64,000 bases of DNA from Rhipidocladum racemiflorum (GCA_036346355.1 CM070585.1:3177001-3241000), one strand, 5' to 3'. Counted from the first letter of the stretch, positions 34,230 through 46,277 are shown. Notes: a model not told the origin generated them from the sequence alone. Program-made: numbers and translations.

Positions 34230-35920
34230 GTTGAAGGGCATGAGGCTAGGTATTATTTGATTCGGGCTTCCCATTCTTTTATCCATACGGGGTTTTGCGA
34301 GCGGCGTCGAGATGAGGGTCGATGAGCGATGTCACCTCCTTTTCGATTGAGGCACCGGGTCGAAAATCACGGTTAGGCGGATGGTTCGTAAGGCGAGTTC
34401 GGATTCAGGATTCCGCTCACCGTTAGCTTGTTGCTTCTAGACCTTCTGGGATAGATGTCATCCTGGGATGAGTTGGTCGACACGGCAATGGTCGCTTTAG
34501 ATTCAGTAGTCGCATTCACCACTCCGAACCGAAGGGCGGCCGACTCACCCTACTTCTTAACGAGAACAAGGCCACCTTGTGTTCGCTAAATGGGATAGAA
34601 GTTGAAGAGCCGGACTCGATTCCCGTGGTGTCCGAGTTTCCGATGTGTTCCGTGGAATTACCGGATGCCACCGATCGACATTGAGTTTATCGTTGAGCTT
34701 CAGCCAGGATCGCTCCAAAGGTTCAAGCCGTCAGACCGATGCCGCCAAATGAATTGGCCGAAATAAGATCCAATTAAAGGGTTGATGGACAAGGGTTTCA
34801 TTCGCCCGAGCTCCTCACCTTGGGGTTGCTCGGCTCTCTTTGTGACCAAGAAGGATGGTTCTCTGCACCTCTGTGTGGATTACCGTCCCTTGAATGCGGT
34901 TACTATCAAGAACAAGTACCCTCTGCCTCGGATTAATATCCTGTTCGATCAGCTTGCTGGTGCGCGGGTATTCTCTAAGATTGACTTGAGGCTTGGGTAC
35001 CATCAGATTAAGATCGTAGGGCGAAGACATCCCGAAGACAAACCTTCTCCACTCGGTATGGGTGTATGAGTACACCGTCATGTCGCTCGTCCGACGAACG
35101 CCAAGATACTTTATGTACCTCATGAACTCCATCTTCATGGAGGAGCTGGATTCCTTTGTCGTCATCTTCATTAATGACATCCTCATCTATTCGGCCATCG
35201 AGGAAGATCATGCCGTACACCTTCGTGTTGTTCTCGAAGACTTCGGAGCACCGCTTGTATGCAAAGTTTAGCAAATGCGAAGTTCGTCAAGAAAGTGCCG
35301 TTCTTGGGACACGCCCTTTCCGAAGCGAGGCGTAGCGATTGACTCCGAGCAAGGTACAGATGTACTCAAATGGGAGCAGCCCAAGATCACTACGGACATC
35401 CGCAGCTTTCTTGGATCGCCGGGTATTATCGCCGTTTCATCCAAGACTTCTCAAAGATTGGCGGCCGATGTCCGAGCCGCTCAAGAAGGGGTTGAATTCC
35501 GATGGTCGCCAGATCAGGAGCGCTTTCGTGACATCAAGCAACGCCTGACTACAGCCCCGTCCTCACTCACCGGATATCCACAAATTCTTTCGATGTGTAT
35601 TGCGATGCGTCAGGCATTGGGCTTGGCGTGTGCTTATGCAAGCAGGCGAGTCGTTGCCCTACGCATCTCGGCAGCTTGAAGCATCACGAGGAGCACTACC
35701 CCACCCACGATTTGGAGCTTGCGGCAGTTGGTGCATGCCTTGAAGATCTGGCGCCACTATCTCTTGGGGAACAAGTGCAATATTTATACCGATCACAAAA
35801 GTTTCAAGTACATCTTCACCCAGCAGATCTGAACATGAGGCAATGAGATGGCTTGAACTGATCAAAGATTACACCTGGAGGTGCATTACCACCCGGGAAG
35901 GCGAATGTGGTAGCCGACGC
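34230..35920 (+). pseudogene. Gypsy protease-RT-RNase H remnant
   Basis: RT begins in the frame at 34,782-35,069 (GFIRPSSSPWG, FVTKKDGSLHLCVDYRPLN, KIDLRLGYHQIKI), then shifts. The active-site block reads FINDILIYS at about 35,168-35,194, where one of the two catalytic aspartates is replaced by Asn. Further pieces (ITTDIRSFLGSPG at about 35,390) and RNase H (QILSMCIAMRQALGLACAY and the shifted MYCDASGIGLGV, about 35,580-35,640) follow. Protease between 34,230 and 34,700 is not clearly readable. Frameshifts make it non-functional. Confidence 0.8.
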
Positions 35921-36009
35921 GTTGAGTCGCAAAGCTCAATGCAACCGCTTTACTCTCCAGCCTCCCCGAAAGTGTCTCCTCTCGTGCCGAATTCCGTAGA
36001 CTCAGCCTG

Positions 36010-37490
36010 AGATGGGCGAGCAGGGATTCATAGCTAATCTCGAGTTGAGATCTACATTGCTCGATCAGATTCGAGAGGCACAGACGAAGGATGAAGAAGT
36101 TGCCCAAATCCGGGATAAAGTGAATTTGGGGCAAGCTGCTGAGTTTCGCCTAGATGATCAGGGAACCTTGTGGTTCGGAGAACGCATAGTTGTCCCTGAT
36201 GACCAGGAGTTGAAGCGAAGGATTCTCGATGAGGCGCATAACTCCTTGCTTACCATTCACCCGGGCAGCAACAAGATGTATCAAGACCTGAGGCGGCACT
36301 TTTGGTGGACTCGTATGAAGCCTTGAAGTCGCTCGCTATGTGTCGGAGTGCGACGCCTGGCAAGCCGGTGAAGGCCGAACACCTCAAGCCAGTAGGTACC
36401 CTTCGGCCTCTTCCTATTCCGGTTTGGAAGTGGGAGGATGTTGCCATGGATTTCATTACCGTCTGCCGACCACTTCCTCGAGCCATGACTCGATTTGGGT
36501 AATCATCGATCGACCGACGGTCTGCGCACTTCTTGGCCGTTTGCACCAAGTATCGAGTCAAGAAGTATGCGGACTTATATATCTCCTGATCGTAAGTCCG
36601 CATGGAGTGCCCAAGCGGATAGTTTCGCATGCAGGTTCTCGCTTACTTCTCACCTCGAGAAGCCTGCATGAGGCCTTGGGCACGAAACTGCTCTACAGTT
36701 CAGCATACCACCCTCAGACTGACGGTCAGACCGAGAGGGTCAATCAGATCCTCGAAGATATGTTGAGGGCTTGTATCTTGTCCTACAGGAAGAAGTGGGA
36801 AGAGTGTCTCCCGTGCCGAGTTTATGCGTACAACAACAGCTACCAAACCAAAGATCAAGATGTCTCCATTCAAGCACTCTATGGTCGTGAATCGCCGGGC
36901 ACCTTTGAACTGGTCCGAGAGTGGCGGCGTTCATTCCTCGGGCCTGAACTAGTCATGGAAGCGTACAGAAAAAGTGAGCACCATTCGTGAGAACCTCGAG
37001 GGTAGCACATCGCGATGTAAGAGCTATGCCGACTGCTGTAGGAGACCCCTCTCCTTCGATATTGGTGACTTCGTCTATCTCAAGGTATCTCTCTTCGAGG
37101 CACTCGTCGGTTTGGAATCAAAGGGAAACCGGCACCTCGATACATCGGACTGCTCCAGTCCTTGAGAAGCGGGGTCAAAGTTGCATATCGCCTAGAGCTT
37201 CCTCCGTCGCCGAGATGGTCCACAATGTCTTCCATATCTCCCAGTTGAAGAAGTGTCTCCATACTCCTTTCGAGTCACTTGAAGTGGATGACCTCGGGGT
37301 TGCGCCTGAACCGGATCTATCCTATCGAGAGCATCCAATTCGGGTTTTGGAAGAAGCGGAACGCAAGACTCGACGAAGAACTCTCAAGTTCTATAAAATT
37401 CAGTGGAGTAATCATACTGAGGATGAGGCTACTTGGGAGCCCGAAGATCGTTTAAAGACCGAGTACCCTGAATTCTTCGATGCCATGTAA
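36010..37490 (+). pseudogene. Gypsy integrase and chromodomain remnant
   Basis: The N-terminal zinc-binding region reads EAHNSLLTIHPGSNKMYQDL and FWWTRMK (36,230-36,320), then shifts frame; its Cys pair is spoiled (CDAW). The core (36,485-36,900) shows YHPQTDGQTERVNQILE, but the middle catalytic aspartate position reads His (IVSHAGSRLL). The C-terminal part (37,200-37,490) has HNVFHISQLKKC and a chromodomain ending YKIQWSNHTEDEATWEPEDR, which places the element in the chromoviruses. The stop at about 37,488 is followed by the polypurine tract and right LTR. Confidence 0.82.
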
Positions 37491-37597
37491 GTGCGAGCGT
37501 ACAATTCCCAAGGTTTAGAGCATGTCCGTTAGGGTCCTAACCCGTGTGTGCGTCCGTTCTGAATCTCGGGGCGAGATTCCTTTAAGGGGGGAGGGTT

Positions 37598-40500
37598 TGT
37601 CAAGTCCCCAAGTTCGAAAAGTGCTGGGACATCCGGAGTATCCGGATCTACATCCGGAGTGTCCGGATCCAACCCGGAATGTCCGGACAAAACGTCCGGA
37701 GTATCCGGATTGGGCTGACCGAGCGCCCCAACCCGGAGTGTCCGGACTGAATGTCCGGAGTGTCCGGTTGATCAGATCAAGACTCCCAACCCGAGTCTCC
37801 GGGTTGAGCGTCCGAGAGTCCTGATGGTGCGGGATTTTGTATAAAAGTCCCGTTTCTTGATTTCCCCACCTCATTTCTTCTCCCCACTTGGTTCCCCACC
37901 CGTGTGAGCTCGCTCCTCCACCCTAGCTCCTCTCCGTGAAGCTTCCACCGGCCAGTGACCCTCCGTGGCTCCTCCCTGGCTCCTCCATCCCCTGAACTCC
38001 TCCTCAAGCCGGCATCCTCCATCCTCCACCCTAAGACCTTGCTTCTCCTCCATCTTCCTTGGAGGTAGGTCTCTCTCTTGGGAGTAGATTCGTGATTCTT
38101 GGGTTCTAGGGTCATCAATGGTGGGAGTTAGAGCTTAGGTTTAGATTTGAAGTTTCGAAGTTGAATCTTGAGCTCTAGGGTTTTGGGTGTAGTGATCCTA
38201 GGGTTAGTGTGGGGCTTGGATTGATGAATGTGGGTGCTAGTGTGGTTGATCGGGTAGGAGTAGCGCCGATCCAAGGGTCGTTTGGAGTTGGCTAGTGGTT
38301 TCATGGACTAGTGTCGTTCCTCGTGGAGTTGGGTTAGCTATAAGCTTCTTCGGCCTTGCCACGTGTAGGAAAGTCATAGATCGGGTCCCTGTGATGCCGT
38401 TGGACTTGGCGGCACCTCGATCCGTCGAGTTATTGGGTAAAACTCGCCAGGTCCGGAGTGTCCGGACACCCCGTCCGGAGTGTCCGCTCTGCCCGGAGTA
38501 TCCGGACCGAATGGGCCGGAGAGTCCGGATTGTCCGGAGAGTCTGGATCAAATACCCTGATCGTCCGGCGCAGGCCGGGTCTGTCCCGATTGAGTCGAGT
38601 TGTCCGGCTATGCGTTATTTCTTCGGGTTTTCGCTGTACTTCATTCATATGCATTGCATGCATTTTAATTATGCATTGTACTCGTAGAGAACGATCCATG
38701 GCGATCGACGTGGCCGTGGTTGAGGGAGTTGCCGGGGGGCAAATCGCTGTCAATCCACCAGCAAAAGAACAAGGCAAGCACCTATGCATCTTGAACCCAT
38801 ATTAATTGTTTTTTTTTGAATAAATTGCTTAATTGGTGAAATAAGTCTGCATTAGGAGTTGAATTGGGTTAGGATTAGATCCTATTTGCCGCACATTTGT
38901 CCCTTGGATTTGTGAATTCTCCCGTTGGAACTAGTAGGGGTATTAAATGAGTCACTGCTTAGAATTTGCTTAGAGGTCGGGAATTGGGCCAAGTGGCGGA
39001 AGGTTCCGTCGCTTGAGGTCGTTACCTTATCTATGATAAAAAGAGTGGGCATGGATGGGTAGTTGGAAAAGAAAAGATGAATTGGAGACCGGGCGGGAAG
39101 GTTGGGACATTGGGTAAGGAGACCCGATGTGGTAGTTCCCGTCTGAGTCGATTAAGGACCGATTCGATGGTTGCCCTTTGATTGAGCACACCCCGGTTGG
39201 TCGCATGCCCGATTATGGTACGGTAAGCCACTCTTTCTCTCATACGGAATCGATGGACCGTAACTTCCTGTGGTTGGACGTGGTTGAGGGCGCAGGCTTA
39301 GGCCGACTCTCGAGCCCAAGCCGGGCTTGGGGCCGCTCGAGGGTGCTAGGTTTTCGGGCCACAGGAGGACGCCTCAATGATTGGGTATGATTGGGAGGGT
39401 TGACACTAGGCCCTTGTGGTAAGTGTCGTGCGATCAATGCTTCCCTGCAGGGTTAAATAAGCGAGTCGAATTGCCGAGCTCTCGGATATGAGCAAGCTCT
39501 TTCATCGCACAGTCACGTAGTAAGAACTTGAACCGAGGTTCGCCGTCGAGCTTGAGCCCACATAAATTGGTGTTGAGATTAATTGTTGTGAATTAATGAT
39601 TTCAACTTCATTTTCGTATAGGCGCCATACAACCGCTTAATTTGTGAATTGAGTAGTTAGGTAATTAATATAACAAATGTTAAGCTTTCTCGCACTTTTA
39701 CCTTCACTGGTTCTTGCTACATCCAAATGCATGTCCTTTGGAGTCGGTCATATATGGACCACTGGTAAGACTTGCAGTACCTTTTGTACTCGAGCTTACG
39801 CTTTGTGGTTTTGGCGGTGAGGATCCAGAGGGGTGTGAGTTCGCCCCTCTTGTCGTTTATCGGCCAAGGGGCACCGAGTAGAGGCCGTCGCGCGTGTGCG
39901 TAGGGGTGGAAATTTAGCTCGAGGCTCGAGGCTCGGCTCGGGCTCGGTGCGGCTCGGCTCGGCTCGCATGGCCAACGAGCCGAGCCCGAGCCTACTACCT
40001 GGCTCGCTTGGGCAACGAGCCGAGCCCGAGCCAGCTCGCGAGCGGCTCGTTAGGCTCGACAGTCATATAAGGTATGAATTCACAATACACTAATCAGTTT
40101 GATACTTAGCTAACATTAACATAAGAATTCAACAATTCAGCATAATCTGACATAACACAGTGTCTACAATCATAGGAATTCGTAGTTAATAATAATTTTA
40201 CAGATCAAGTTTGGAATTCAATACTGCCACAAAGCCATTCTATATTTTGTAATTTCACATGATCTTGCAACGGAATCTCATGTTCCACAAGTGCAGGTCG
40301 AATTAAGTTGTGAGCAATTGAACAGAAGATTATATGCCGTGGTATACAAGTAAATTCCACTACCACTGCAAAAATAAGATGCAAAATAGATATCAAAGAG
40401 CCTAAAGTTGTATATCCATTTACCTTTCACAGAATTAGTCAACAATCAAGGAAAGCGTGTCGCTTACATCTACTAGTCATCCAGCTTAATCAACTCCTTT

Positions 40501-41880
40501 TTTACTTCCACGCAACTTCACGCAAGTTAACATAGTACAGGATACAGGGTGTCAACTTACGACGGAGGCGCCGGCCTCCTTGCTCCCAGTAGAGTAGCCC
40601 GCCAAGACACCGACGAGGGTGGAGGTGCCCTGGCCACCGTTCCCACCGCCACAGCCCTCGGCGGCTGCCCGCGCATCCGCCTCGACCTCCGCCTCCTCCT
40701 GGACCATTCCTACCCAAACACGTCAGAGGAAAACAAAAAATGAACAGAAGCAGCTCAGAGCCACTAGCAGGAGGGGGATACAGGCGACGAACCGTGGGGA
40801 GAGCGGAAGCGGTTGGATTCGGCGGCGGCGGCGGCTCGGCAGGAGGGGGCGCCTGGGAGGGCATGGAGATTCAATAGAGCATTGGGCTGGGCCCGCACAG
40901 CACTCGGGCGGCATCTTTGTCACCTTCTTAGGGTAGGAGAGCGACGCGGTGCCCGGGGAAGGGAGGGAGGCGTGCATGAGATCGAGATTTACCGGAGTGA
41001 GGCCGCGGATCTGAGGGAGGTGGAAGTCACCGAGTCGCCAAAGAGGGGAACGGGGCGTCGAGGCCCCGAGAGAGGTCGGGGAACCGGGCGGCGTCGGCCG
41101 ACGAAGTCCTGGAGTCAGGCCGAGGTCCTTGGGGGCGGCGGAGTGAGGATTTAGGGATTTGGGGGGGCGGCGGAGGACTGGAGGTAGGACGAGAGGAGAG
41201 GATTTAGAGGTTTGGGGAGGCATGACGAGAGGAGTTCGGTGGATTAATGCGGCTCACGAGCCTACACGAGCCGGCTCGAGGCTCGATCGAGCCCGAGCCG
41301 AGCCCAATATATGGCTCGATTCACACTTCGAGCTGAGCCCGGCTCGGCTCGATTATCGGCGAGCTCGACCGAGCCCGGCTCGGCTCGGCTCAATTCCACC
41401 CCTACGTGTGCGTCCGGAGGTGTTCAGGGCATGACACTTCCAGGGTATATTACTTTTGTTGTATAGGATAGTTGGCTTTACTTTTGTAAACTGTTGCACT
41501 TTTATTTCTGTGTTGGAACCTGTCGGCTCTTCGCTTCCTGTTTGTTTGGTCGTCTTTGGGCTTCCGTGTGCCGGGTGTGTTTTGTTGCTTCCGCGTTTCG
41601 TGCGTCTCTGGTAGTGAGTTTGGGGCCCGATGCCCCTTTGTGGGAACTGTTGTGATATAACTTGGGAACCGGTATGTGGGGATCCTGGGCGAGTTTCGGA
41701 TCGCATACCGGGGGAATACCGGGGTTGTTGTCGAGTCGTTGGACGTTCGTAGGGTGGTCTCCATTGGGCTTGGGTAATAGCATCAGGATCACCTCCGGTG
41801 ATTTGTTGCTAGGACCCAAATCTGACGGGAGCAACCGTGCATCCAACAACTCGAGGACGATCTGGGCGGCTCCTCTCACA
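37598..41880 (+). repeat. Gypsy right (3') LTR with nested hAT element
   Basis: Begins tgtcaagtcccc after the polypurine tract. The first 1.85 kb match the left LTR; the remaining part (39,450-41,880 minus the hAT insertion) has no partner on the left. Without the 1,504-bp hAT element and one 8-bp target it would be about 2.77 kb. Confidence 0.82.
39901..41404. mobile_element. Ac/Ds-like hAT element (1,504 bp) nested in the Gypsy LTR
   Basis: Ends TAGGGGTGGAAATTTAGCTC and, inverted, TAGGGGTGGAATTGAGCC. Perfect 8-bp duplication cgtgtgcg at 39,893-39,900 and 41,405-41,412. Subterminal zones (39,915-40,060; 41,250-41,395) are packed with GGCTCG/CGAGCC motifs. A GC-rich block at 40,550-41,220 is open on both strands; on the minus strand it reads Ala/Gly/Glu-rich peptide near 40,720-40,560 with a splice-like tag/GAATGG, and a Pro/Ser-rich frame at 41,223-40,723. 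No dimerisation or DDE domain of transposase is seen, so it is taken as non-autonomous. Confidence 0.92.
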
Positions 41881-41885
41881 CACAT

Positions 41886-41959
41886 GGTCACAGACAGTTT
41901 GAAAAATTGTCTGTGATGACGTTTCCAAACCGTCTGTGATGTTATTATCTGTAATAGTG
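41886..41959. mobile_element. CACTA-like remnant, right end
   Basis: Reads ggtcacagacagtttg...aaaccgtctgtgatg and ends ...gtaatagtg; inverted this is CACTATTACAG, a CACTA terminus. The motif cacagac.gttt recurs in both orientations, as in subterminal regions of grass CACTA elements. Confidence 0.65.
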
Positions 41960-42198
41960 CATTCTTTTAAAGGTAGAACGCTCCGAAGCCAATTTTGACT
42001 CTATCTTATATATGAAAATTATTATTATCGTAGCTTGGGGAATATGGAAACAAACAAATGGTTGGATTTTTAATAGAATTGCTCCGAGTATATCAAACTG
42101 AAAAAGTCTATTTATAAATAAGCTCACTCCGCATGTGCATTGATTAAGAGAACAATATAGATAAAACTAATTTGACCGACTGGCCATATATTTAGGAG

Positions 42199-42334
42199 AG
42201 AATTGATCATTTGTTTGTTTTAGTTGGTGCAATTGATTATTTGCCCCATATGATCACTGACATGTGGGCCAGTGAGACGTTACGGGGCAAATGATCAATA
42301 GCACAAGTAAATGAGAACAAATCATCAATTATTC
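42199..42334. repeat. Small foldback MITE (about 135 bp)
   Basis: Left arm gaattgatcatttgtt...tgattatttgcccc pairs with right arm ggggcaaatgatcaat...aaatcatcaatt, about 55-60 bases per arm with mismatches and a short loop around 42,250-42,285. Confidence 0.75.
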
Positions 42335-42643
42335 TTATGTTTACACCCTATCTGTGCATCAATCTTTTTCTATAACAACTTGTTGATGCAGTGCACGGTA
42401 CAACATATATATTGCCAAGGTTGCACACATCACATTACGATTGGCCTTTCCGGTACAACAATGTAGCTAGCTAGTAAAACAGCCTGGTCGGTGCATGGCA
42501 AGTGCTGCTGCTACCTGCCTGCCCATCCCGCGCAGCTCACAGAGGGCGCACAAGATTCATTGGCTTGCAGCCCCGGCCCAACCCCACCCAGCAGGCAAGA
42601 GCTGCTGCTACTTGCGTCTCTGCACTCCACGGCTCCCAATTTA
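42335..42643. other. Spacer, no supported gene
   Basis: Sequence between two MITEs. Open frames at 42,491-42,738 on both strands lack any domain. Confidence 0.4.
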
Positions 42644-42871
42644 GGCATGTTTGTTTTTGCTTTGGATTCTCTAAAAATTGATTCTGAAATGTAGTTGTAG
42701 AGAAGTTGATTCTCTAAAGCTGAAATCCAAAAACACATATGAAGTGGATTGTAGATTCTAGTATATATAGGTGGGCTAGATTGTGAGAATCAATTTCTAA
42801 AGTCAAGATATTTATTTTTTATTCAGCTTTTAGAGCTAAAATCTAGAATCAAAACTAAAAACAAACACACC
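42644..42871. mobile_element. MITE with GGCATGTTTGTTTTTG-type ends (about 228 bp)
   Basis: Left end ggcatgtttgtttttgc and right end, inverted, ggtgtgtttgtttttag. The sequence ttta flanks both sides (42,640-42,643; 42,872-42,875). The body carries attctctaaa/ctaaaatctagaatc-like inverted motifs. Confidence 0.7.
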
Positions 42872-42875
42872 TTTA

Positions 42876-43185
42876 TTCTGTGTAATCGTCTTGGCTTCTC
42901 CGACAGGATACAGATTGCTCCAGAGGTCTTTGAACTTGTTCGGTTGTACTATATGGTTGTACGATATGGTTGTAAAAAGTTCGGTTTGAACTTTTTAACT
43001 CCTGAAACTTGATTAGTTATGCTGTTGGAGTGGTTTCGGGCAAGCCACGTGAGGTTTCAGACTGGAATGAAAAGGTGACAGGAAAAGATGGCACTATGGC
43101 AGATTGGCAGGGTAGGGATTTCAAGTAGGTTACAGGCGATTGGTACGTAACATTTGCTATATACGTTGTTTCTCCGTTGTTCGTA
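42876..43185. other. Spacer, no supported gene
   Basis: No coding signal. A short local duplication ggttgtacgatatggttgta occurs at about 42,945-42,975. Confidence 0.4.
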
Positions 43186-43843
43186 GAAATTTTTGTATTT
43201 GATATAAGATTTAATTTATATTTACAAAATGATGCAATATTTTTGCGTATTTACAACAAACTCACTTATACTTAGAATTTGAAATCTCGTTTTTGAATAC
43301 CCAAAATTTCAATTCTCGGTTATGGCGTATTTGTATTTTCAAATCTCGATTTTGGGGTATTTTGGAATTTAAAATTCCGAGAGTGCCCCGTACCCGGTTT
43401 CTGAATTTTCAGGTATGCATATCTAGAATTTGAAAACTTGGGTATGGGTGACAGGCTGATATGGGTCAAAAAATATATTCTAAAATCAGCTCAAAAATGC
43501 ATTCTAAAACGGAAATAAAAAAAAGGACCATACCTGGATTTTGAGATTCCGAGTATACATTACCGGATTATCAAATACCGGGTATGCATACCTGAAATTT
43601 TAGAAACCAGGTATGGGGACACTCTGGAATTTTAAATTCCAAAATACCCTAAAATCGATATTTGAAAATCCAAATACACCATAACCGAGATTCGAAATTT
43701 CGGGAAAAGCTAAATTGGAATTTGAAATTTCAGGTAATCAAAAACGAGATTTCAAATTCCGTGTACGAGTGAGTTTTCTGTAAATAAGTAAAAGTATTGT
43801 ATCATTTTGTGAATACGAATTGAATCTTGTATAAAAAATTTCC
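43186..43843. repeat. Second long foldback element, about 660 bp
   Basis: The left arm (gaaatttttgtattt...atttacaaaatgatgcaatattttt) pairs with the right arm (aaaagtattgtatcattttgtgaat...ttgtataaaaaatttc). Inner landmarks such as ttttggggtattttggaatttaaaattcc versus ggaattttaaattccaaaatacccta also pair. The turn is near 43,510. No coding content. Confidence 0.8.
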
Positions 43844-43904
43844 GTTATATGCTTAAGAACCTGATTAGCATCGTGGTCTTGCAGACAGGGATCAAATGCA
43901 GTAT

Positions 43905-44110
43905 CTGTGGGAACTGCAACTTAAGTAGTCTCCACAGGCGTGGACCTCCGATCGAGCAAGCAAAGGGCTTAGATCGTCCAAATCCATTGCTACAGTAACT
44001 GCTACAGTGACATTTTGCTGCAATACTTTTGCTACGATACTTTTGGATCAATCTGAACCGTCTCTTTTCGATCCAACAACTCACACGCAACTGCTTAAGT
44101 TGCAGTCCTT
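43905..44110. repeat. Possible MITE with AACTGCAACTTAAG ends
   Basis: Left ggaactgcaacttaagtagt and right gcaactgcttaagttgcagt are inverted copies about 170 bp apart, with a repeated TGCTACAGT/TGCTACGAT motif between. Target duplication not found. Confidence 0.4.
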
Positions 44111-44243
44111 AAGAACTGCATGAGAACGCGTCCTGGTCTTGCTTAGAAGGTGAGAATTTTGTAGAAAAAATATTTAGACATGTTTGGAACGCGCGAATGA
44201 ATCATCACGATTCCTCCGAGATTGATATTGAATCCTTCCATTA

Positions 44244-44537
44244 GAGCAAGTATTATAAGGTGATGTAGGCGGGCTGTAAGAAGTGACACATCAGATCTGT
44301 GATGAGGTGGAAGAGAGAGAAATGGAGAGAGAAAGAAAGCGGGCTGCTTACTTGTAGCCAGTTGAAAGTGGGCTGCTCACGGACTCCAAGACACTTTGTG
44401 AGAGGAAGATGTGATCCAAGTATTAAATGTATAGCTTGTATCAAGAGTGAGCTATTATATGAGTAGACTTTTTGTTGGCTATGTGTGACATGGCAACACT
44501 ATAAAACCCACCATGGGCTATATTATTAACCTTGCTC
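44244..44537. mobile_element. Tourist-like MITE (294 bp)
   Basis: Starts GAGCAAGTATTATAAGG and ends ATATTATTAACCTTGCTC, flanked by TTA (44,241-44,243; 44,538-44,540). The internal phrases ggcgggctgtaag and ggctatgtgtgacatggcaa are shared by a common grass MITE family. Confidence 0.85.
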
Positions 44538-44540
44538 TTA

Positions 44541-45945
44541 TGGCCAGGGCCTCGTCCTCGGGAGGCGTGAGGTTTGCTTAATTTGGAAATCCAGCGTCTC
44601 CCACAAAACATAATCAAATGTACAGTTCAAAAACACGTTGGGCTTAGTAGAATATAAATTCCTTCCAACTTTTAAAAATTTTCAGAGTGTCCGGGACGAA
44701 CAACCGGAGGGCGTACATCAATTCGGTGCAGGAGCGCAGCTCAACGATGAACGCGCCGAATCTAACAAAAGCTCAAACGGCTAAGTTACACGGCTCGGAC
44801 TCTTGGCTGCCTCCTCGTTTCAAAGCCACGGTGACAAAAGAGTAATATGTTTATAGAAAAGAAAAAAGAAAAAAGTGCAATATTGTTGAGATATAACCAG
44901 GTTTTTGGCCTTGATTATACACACACATATATACGAACTCTTGTTTTGGTGGACGAATTCTGAAACTACTTCTGAAGGGTTATGTGTATAAATATAGCAT
45001 CTCATTCTACAAGAGAATCAATCTACAATCAATAAAGAGAAAATAGTTAATCCCCTAAATCATGTGTTTATTTATTATGATTCTTCTTCGTCTATTCTAG
45101 ATTGGTATTATGATTAAACTACATTGATCGTCATCGTTTTTCAACAAATATGACCGGCTAAGGATAATTTTTAAATATCTAAGTATGTTACTAAAAATAA
45201 TATTGTTATATTTATAATTGAAAGTATTCTCCAAATATTATATATTTAGAGCCATTTGCTTTTGTATTGTTTAAAAGTTAATTATTAAAACTCAATTAGT
45301 TAAAGTTAAGACAGGTAAAGAAATGCAAAGGAAGAGATTAGTACACCCGCAATTCATTTTTATGACTTTGCATAAGGATTAATGTTACGTTAAAACTAAA
45401 AAAGGTACGAGATAAAATGATTTAGATGCTCTTAATTAACCATCTTGGAAGATGGAATGTATATTTTGTGTGGGTAGTAATGAATAAACACATATAATTG
45501 AGAGAGAGAGAATAAATAGAGGTATAGAAAAAAATATCTCATTAGATCTATACATAAATTTTATATTTATAAATAACATCATTAAAAAGATAAGTCTTAC
45601 AAAAATGGACTACGAGTAAGATTGTAAGGAGCAGGAGTATAGTATGTACATGGTAGCAGTTTCTAATCCTGTACTCTCTCGCCAAAAGTAAAATCCGTAC
45701 GGCTACTGTTGGGTTTGGAAGATATTGTTGACCTCTAGACACTGGGGCGAACTGGACCGGCCACGTCCGGCTCGCTCGATCTATCTAGTCACTGTATACG
45801 ACTTGTCCATACACTGAAGGCAACGGCGCCAACTACTCTCCATTAAAATAAAATTAAATCTAACTTTTACATACCGGTTAAATTTGCCTATACAGACCTC
45901 GCAATCTTTTAACTATACTATAAAAAAAGTATTTTGTGTTGTTTA
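44541..45945. other. AT-rich spacer, no gene seen
   Basis: AT-rich sequence with short homopolymers and no supported gene or complete element. Confidence 0.4.
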
Positions 45946-46193
45946 TCTCTACTATTCTAAAGCAGCACTTGGTGGCAGTGATCCATTCTTCCCACGTCAT
46001 TAATTGCCGTTTAATTGCCCTGCTTAATTGCCCTACGTAAGAAACGAAGCGTTGCTTTAATTAGCCAGCTTTCGCAAGAAACGAAGCGTTAAAGATAAAT
46101 ATTTAATCTTGTGAAATAATTTTTTTTATTTTTAAATCTTTATTTTTCATTTTTAATTTTGTTTTTCGTAGCAACGCACGGGCATATAACTAG
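45946..46193 (+). mobile_element. Short non-autonomous Helitron (248 bp)
   Basis: The 5' end TCTCTACTATTCTAAAGC is preceded by A. The 3' end reads gcaacgcacgggcatataaCTAG followed by T, matching Helitron TC...CTAG ends and A/T insertion. The short motif before CTAG resembles the terminal hairpin region of small grass Helitrons, though its stem is weak. It contains a local duplication of aagaaacgaagcgtt (46,029; 46,076). Confidence 0.72.
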
Positions 46194-46277
46194 TATAACA
46201 TAAACTTTTAGTTTTATATCGTTGTTTCACAAAGAGATACTCACGCTCTCTCACGTGGATAAAAAAGTAAATTCTTT

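Larger units (their letters stand above)
31156..41880 (+). mobile_element. Chromodomain Gypsy LTR retrotransposon (chromovirus, Tekay-like)
   Basis: The left end TGTCAAGTCCCC (31,156) and right end ...CTCTCACA (41,880) are flanked by the 5-bp duplication cacat (31,151-31,155 and 41,881-41,885). A polypurine tract (aaggggggaggg) precedes the right LTR at 37,598. Gag and pol remnants run on the plus strand with a C-terminal chromodomain. The left LTR stops at 33,021 although the right LTR continues for about 900 bp more (hAT excluded); the primer site is also missing. So a deletion removed the left LTR's 3' part and the start of the interior. The right LTR carries a nested hAT element. Confidence 0.88.
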
